This document shows, one piece after another, positions 42,129 to 46,047 of a stretch of 46,047 bases of DNA. Source of the stretch: Bacteroidales bacterium (lineage in GTDB: Bacteria; Bacteroidota; Bacteroidia; Bacteroidales; Bacteroidaceae); assembly GCA_029218405.1 (NCBI GenBank), contig JAQXRG010000016.1:1-46047 (forward strand), written 5' to 3'. A program made the translations under genes and the position numbers. The notes under the pieces are model-generated. The model was given only the letters and a program-made list of their open reading frames with translations. It was not told the origin of the DNA and ran no database searches. The number at the start of each line of letters is the position of its first letter. The first letter of the stretch is position 1.

Positions 42129-43108
42129 GACGCGGATGAATGTTCCAGTGCTTTTATCTCTTGACGGGTGAGTCCGGAGGCTTGTGTGATGGTTTCTACC
42201 GGTACGCCGAGTGACAGGAGGTTGAGGGCTATCTCATACGCTTTCTGCTTGCTGCCTTCTTCCCGTCCCTTTGCCAATCCTTCCTCTCGTCCTTTCGCTA
42301 GTCCTTCCTCTCGTCCTTTGGCTAATCCTTTGGCCAGTCCTTCTTCCCGTCCTTTGGCCAGTCCCTTTGCCAGTCCTTTTTCTTCCGCCGAGTCGATGCA
42401 GTTCTTCAGGTCGCGGTAATGCTTCAGGCTGTCCTCGTACTCGTGTAGTTCGGCAGGGGTGAACTTCGAGACATCCGCCACCTGGAACAGCCGGTCAAAG
42501 ACCTTGTCGCGTAGCGCGTCCGGGCGTCGTTCCAGCCGGGAGAGGTTTTTCAGGGCGAAGAGCCACTTGTCGTAGAGGGTGACCAGCTCTTCCTCCTTCT
42601 TGTCGAACTTGGCTATTTCCACGTAGATGAACTCCAGCTTGTCGTAGAAGACGCGCCGCGTGCCCGTGTCGCAGAGCTTCACGTGGTGCCTGAGCTTCTT
42701 CGCATCGAACGCCGCCTCCTTCATCTCGTAGTTCAGGAGCGCGACGGTATAGACGGGGCTGAGGTGGTAGTCCCAGTGCTTCACCTTTGGTGCCTGCTCC
42801 CTGATGGGGAAGGTGGCGTAGAAAATGGACCTGTCCTTGAAATACTTCTGCGATGCGTTTTGCATCTCCACGATGAACTTCTCGCCGTCCGCTCCCTCAC
42901 AATAGACATCGAAAATGGCCTTTCGTTCCGTGTATAGGTCTCCTACATGCTCCGAGTTTCCGTAGCTCAGGTCCTTGACCACCTTCTTTCCGTTGAAGAG
43001 GCAGTTGAGGAAGTTAATCAGCAGTTCCTTGTTGGGAGCCGTTCCGAAAATTCGCTTGAAGCCGAAGTCGGTCAGCAAACTGATGTAGCGCTCTTCTGTC
43101 TGTCTCAT
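42083..43108 (-). CDS. Rpn-type PD-(D/E)XK nuclease/putative transposase
   Basis: A 341-residue protein of the recombination-promoting nuclease (Rpn) group. The N terminus (ISLLTDFGFKRIFGTAPNKELLINFLNCL) and the nuclease core (RKAIFDVYCEGADGEKFIVEMQ) are typical; IFDVYC and VEMQ supply the Asp and the ExQ active-site residues. Residues 245-285 are ten 4-residue units GLAK/GREE in a charged helix, and a helical tail with a predicted helix-turn (TITQASGLTRQEIKAL) follows. The last 15 or so codons and the stop come from the 23-bp array. Family members are linked to recombination and phage defence. No transposon ends were found. Confidence 0.88.
   Translation of the reverse strand: MRQTEERYISLLTDFGFKRIFGTAPNKELLINFLNCLFNGKKVVKDLSYGNSEHVGDLYTERKAIFDVYCEGADGEKFIVEMQNASQKYFKDRSIFYATFPIREQAPKVKHWDYHLSPVYTVALLNYEMKEAAFDAKKLRHHVKLCDTGTRRVFYDKLEFIYVEIAKFDKKEEELVTLYDKWLFALKNLSRLERRPDALRDKVFDRLFQVADVSKFTPAELHEYEDSLKHYRDLKNCIDSAEEKGLAKGLAKGREEGLAKGLAKGREEGLAKGREEGLAKGREEGSKQKAYEIALNLLSLGVPVETITQASGLTRQEIKALEHSSASPLTNGIVTSSRTKS
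42254..42376 (-). repeat. 12-bp coding repeats (GLAK/GREE) in the Rpn-type gene
   Basis: Ten 12-bp units encode GLAK or GREE in the order G-L-A-K twice, GREE, GLAK twice, GREE, then GLAK-GREE twice. Such expandable charged-helix repeats are common in Rpn-family proteins. Length may vary between strains by slippage or recombination. Confidence 0.85.
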
Positions 43109-43231
43109 GACTCATCTCCTTATAATATTATATGCGAATGTAGTGATTTATGGGGAGAAACTTCCATGAAGGTTCGCTGATTAACTTCTATTTAACATTA
43201 GAGTCATAGCGGTCGGATGCTTGCGTCTCTG

Positions 43232-44503
43232 TTACAACCGGATTACTACGGTCTGCCCTTCGCGGAGTGAGCGTTGGCAGACCACCTGTTCGTCCTCCTT
43301 TATCGTCAGGCGCAGCCGTTGGCCGGAGGTTCGTTCGAGATGGATGTCCCACCGGGTGCCGAAGGCGCGGATGTCGCGCAATGTCATGCGGTCCCATGCC
43401 TGTGGCAGATGGGGGGTAAGGGTAAAACGGTGGAAGCCTGTGGGACGGATGCCGAACAGCCCTTCCGTGACGATACGCCCATAGAGTCCGTTTTGGCCGA
43501 CAAGTGGCACTGGTTGCCTTCCGGCCAGGCTTCGATGGCATAGGGTACGTGGTCACCCAGCAGACGGGTGGCGGAATAGCGGTGCAGGTAATCGGTGGCT
43601 TTCTCTGTCTCGCCGGCCGCATAGACACCACGCAGGGCATAGAGTGTGGAGCGGTCCCAGAAGGTCTTGTCACCGGCTTGGGTCAGGAGGCCGTTTTCGG
43701 TCCACAAGCGGGGAGAGAACAGGGCATCGATGGTGCCTGCCGCACGTTCGGTGATGCGCTGAAGTAGGTGTCGATGGCCTTCCGCAACGTTTGTGCCTGC
43801 TTCCGGTAGGTACGTGCCACAGAGGACCTTTGTCCAGCTCTTCCGCCAGGAAGGCAGCCGACAGCAGCGCGTCGTAGTACAAAGACGAGGTGCAGAGGTT
43901 GGCCTTGCCCGACGGGAAGCGTCCTTCCAGTTCGTCAGAATCAGAGGTTACCACTCCCTGGGGAGTCAGTTTCCGGTGGCAGTATTCCAGACACCAGCTG
44001 ATGAGGGGCCACAGCTGTTCCGCCTCGTTCCGGTCACCCCGTGCCAGTGCGTACCGTGAGGCCCCGTAGGCAATCATGGCAGCGTCTCCTCGGTTGCCTG
44101 CCCCGTTCCAGATGTCTGTGCCTTCCTCTGTCTGCTGCATGCCGTTGAGCTGTATGGCGACGACTTTCTCGTTCTGCAGGGCAAGGCCGTTGACGGTAAT
44201 GAGCCGGAGGGGATCCCAGGCCATCCGCCGCATCAGGCTGGCGTGAGTGTCGTTGGGCACCGTGCGCAGCAGGGGTCATACCATTCCCTTTTCCAGGTGG
44301 AACCGGCCGTCGTTGTCAACGCCGTACAGATAGACTACAGAAACTCTTTTTCCGCTCATCTCAATGTGGTCGGCGTGGGCGTCGCCTTTCGGACGCCACG
44401 TAATCTCGTGGGGGGAAGTCACCTGCCACCGGTGCTGGGCGGTGGCGGCCGAGGCCGCCATCCACCCGCACAGGCAGACAGTCCCTATCAGTGTCTTGTT
44501 CAT
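43232..44503 (-). pseudogene. decayed six-hairpin glycosidase-like gene
   Basis: The start codon at 44503 opens a signal peptide (TLIGTVCLCGWMAASAATAQ). Homologous-looking segments then lie in three frames. An in-frame TGA at 44276-44278 interrupts KGMV-stop-PLLRTVPNDTH, where TGG (Trp) would restore the frame. Near 43810-43830 the sense frame shifts (TYRKQAQTLRKAIDTYF is in a second frame), and near 43755-43765 it shifts again into ERAAGTIDALFSPRLWTENGLL, probably with a deletion. Near 43491-43494, in a four-base T-run, it shifts once more into QNGLYGRIVTEGLFGIRPTGF. The intact core, DIWNGAGNRGDAAMIAYGAS through TSSLYYDALLSAAF, is (alpha/alpha)6-like. The start overlaps the GH29 stop as ATGA. 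Family not assigned. Confidence 0.85.
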
Positions 44504-45996
44504 GGCTTATGGATGATGTGAAGTTCGTAAATGGCAGGGGGAGCGGTCGCTTCCAGCACATGGAGGCGTGCCTGCGAGGTGTGGTACGTTTGAGGCAGAC
44601 GGATGACCTTGCAGTCGCCCATCGGCTGGTCATCACAATAGATGGTGACCCATCCGTTGTTTTTCCAGATGTCGATGGCGTACCGTTGGATACGGTTGGT
44701 GCGGACGTTGGAGAACCCGTCGCTGCCGTTCTTCATGTCACAGTACTCGAAGATGGTAATCTTGTTGAAAGCCTCTTCTTCGTTCAGGGGTATCACCAGG
44801 GTAGCGGTCGTGTCGTTCTTCTCCGCGGCCCAGTAGGTCTGCATGCCGCCGTCTGTTGCTGCGGCTGCCGCATGTTCGGGAGCTTCCGATGTGGCGGTGG
44901 CGGGCTGGATCATGGAGATGAACTTGCCGTTGCGGGGCAGGGGCTTTCCTTTCCGGATGCCTCCCAGTCGCTGGTTCAGTGTGATGATGGCGTTGGCCTC
45001 GTTCTCCCGGATGCGTCCTGTCTGGTCGGGCGGGATGTTCACCACCAGTGTGTTGCCGTTGTCGGTACACCAATAGAACAGCTCCTCCAGTTCGTCAAGG
45101 TCACGGACAGGTACCTGCCGGTCTTTCTGGAACCAGTTCCACGCCTTGCTCAGGCAGATGGTATGCTCGAAAGGCAGGTAATAGGATTTCCCTTCGTGCA
45201 GGTACTGCTTCTTGTCCAGCTTATGGGCGATTTTCGGGTCCCACAGGCGGAAGTCGCTGGGGAAATACTGGAAATAGTACTTGTTGTCCTCGGTCATGAG
45301 GTCTGGCAGGGTGAACTGGCGCTTTCCTTCTTCCAGCACAATGGTGTGGTTTACGCCGACAGCACACTGGGGCTGCAGCCGCTTGATGTGCGAGTAGATA
45401 CGGGGCAGCTGCCATTCTTCCGGTTGCTTGTCCCATCCTCCGTCGAACCACACTTCGTGCACGGGGCCGTAGTGGGTCAGCAGCTCGGTCAGCTGGTTCT
45501 CCATATAGTGGATGTACTTGTTGAAGTCCTTGTCCTTGTAGGACGGTTCGTGCCGGTCCCACAGCGAGTAGTAGATGGCAAAGTCGAGGCCGTATTTCTG
45601 GCAGGCCTTCGCGACTTCGGCCACTACGTCGGTCTTCACCGGCGAGGAGGCGACATCGTAGTCGGTGTACTGACTGTCCCACAGGCAGAAGCCGTCGTGG
45701 TGCTTGGTGATGAGCAGCACGTAGCGGAAACCTGCATCGTGTGCCACTCGTACCCATTGGTCGCAATCAAGCTGCGTAGGATGATAGGCCGAGGCGGGTG
45801 TCGTCCCGTCCGACCATTCGTGGTTGGTGAACGTGTTCACGCCAAAATGGATGAACATACCATACTGGCGCTCCATCAGGGCCTGTTGGGCCGCGTTGGG
45901 CTGGGTAGCGGGCACCAGTTCCGTCGGAGTCTGTCCGGTGGGACGGCATCCTGTGACGAGGGCCAGTAGAAGGAGTAAGGTGATAGCTGTTTTCAT
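44500..45996 (-). CDS. GH29 alpha-L-fucosidase lipoprotein
   Basis: A 498-residue retaining fucosidase with a lipoprotein signal (TAITLLLLLALVTGC, Cys near 17). The barrel shows QYGMFIHFGVNTFTNHEWSDG, YVLLITKHHDGFCLWDS, IYYSLWDRHEP and VHEVWFDGGWDK, with the likely nucleophile Asp185. WNWFQKDRQVP and GNTLVVNIPPDQTGRI follow. After about residue 345 a C-terminal beta-sandwich resembling an F5/8-type carbohydrate-binding domain begins (SEAPEHAAAAATDGGMQTYW through LHVLEATAPPAIYELHII). It removes alpha-linked fucose from host glycans. It is followed by, and translationally coupled to, the decayed glycosidase gene. The 51 bp left upstream to the window edge show no clear promoter. Confidence 0.95.
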   Translation of the reverse strand: MKTAITLLLLLALVTGCRPTGQTPTELVPATQPNAAQQALMERQYGMFIHFGVNTFTNHEWSDGTTPASAYHPTQLDCDQWVRVAHDAGFRYVLLITKHHDGFCLWDSQYTDYDVASSPVKTDVVAEVAKACQKYGLDFAIYYSLWDRHEPSYKDKDFNKYIHYMENQLTELLTHYGPVHEVWFDGGWDKQPEEWQLPRIYSHIKRLQPQCAVGVNHTIVLEEGKRQFTLPDLMTEDNKYYFQYFPSDFRLWDPKIAHKLDKKQYLHEGKSYYLPFEHTICLSKAWNWFQKDRQVPVRDLDELEELFYWCTDNGNTLVVNIPPDQTGRIRENEANAIITLNQRLGGIRKGKPLPRNGKFISMIQPATATSEAPEHAAAAATDGGMQTYWAAEKNDTTATLVIPLNEEEAFNKITIFEYCDMKNGSDGFSNVRTNRIQRYAIDIWKNNGWVTIYCDDQPMGDCKVIRLPQTYHTSQARLHVLEATAPPAIYELHIIHKP

Positions 45997-46047
45997 GTTA
46001 GGATTAAGTAGTTTTAATGAATGATTCTTTGGATAATGTTACGGTTC

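Noticed and set aside
42083-43108. The Rpn-type gene as part of an insertion sequence
   Set aside because: No terminal inverted repeats with target duplication flank it. The inverted repeat at 42036-42078 is a local hairpin within the array with no partner on the other side of the gene.

Overview
The window is a GC-rich (roughly 57 % by eye) stretch of a Bacteroidales chromosome, most like the Bacteroidaceae. The evidence is the promoter type (-7 boxes of the form TAnnTTTG, some with a TTTG or TTG about 19-20 bp upstream), Bacteroidetes-type families (DUF5683, DUF2027-Smr, long QueA variant, PMI with an N-terminal extra domain) and many secreted or lipoprotein glycosidases. Species cannot be told from this sequence alone. 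No phage, insertion sequence, CRISPR array or rRNA is seen.

Left part, 1-19,150: housekeeping genes. A plus-strand leucine operon (leuA partial, leuC, leuD, a second LeuA-like synthase, leuB) ends at a large hairpin. Facing it on the minus strand are parA-parB-DUF5683-lytic transglycosylase and then the (p)ppGpp enzyme Rsh with its own promoter. surE-lpxB (plus) overlap tail to tail with the rsfS-ftsH-cdsA operon (minus). A tRNA-Gln(CUG) with its own promoter and terminator, and a YitT-family membrane protein, close this part.

Middle and right part, 19,151-46,047: a host-glycan foraging region. A minus-strand unit encodes a PMI-type isomerase, a ROK-family sugar kinase, an MFS sugar transporter and a GH95 enzyme, with a GH33-like sialidase behind it. 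It is divergent from an AraC-type regulator, and the shared upstream region holds two perfect 14-bp direct repeats 21 bp apart, a likely operator. Next come two divergent paralogous putative (alpha/alpha)6 glycosidases of unassigned family and a GH92 alpha-mannosidase. These are followed by a secreted endonuclease/exonuclease/phosphatase-fold protein and a GH20 hexosaminidase in one unit with queA, then a Smr-domain protein, a hotdog thioesterase, a GH89 alpha-N-acetylglucosaminidase, a GH29 fucosidase and a decayed glycosidase-like pseudogene coupled to it. The enzymes fit removal of sialic acid, fucose, GlcNAc/GalNAc and mannose from N-glycans or mucin. The transporter, kinase and isomerase fit uptake of mannose and its conversion to fructose-6-phosphate. 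No SusC/SusD pair is present, so this is not a canonical polysaccharide utilisation locus.

The most unusual element lies between the GH89 gene and an Rpn-type PD-(D/E)XK nuclease gene. It is an array of eight, perhaps nine, diverged units with an exact 23-bp period (about 41,922/41,945-42,128). Each unit appears to hold a 7-bp motif TNAYGAC and, about one helical turn on, its reverse complement. The array runs into the 3' end of the nuclease gene and supplies its last codons and stop. I do not recognise it as a described element.
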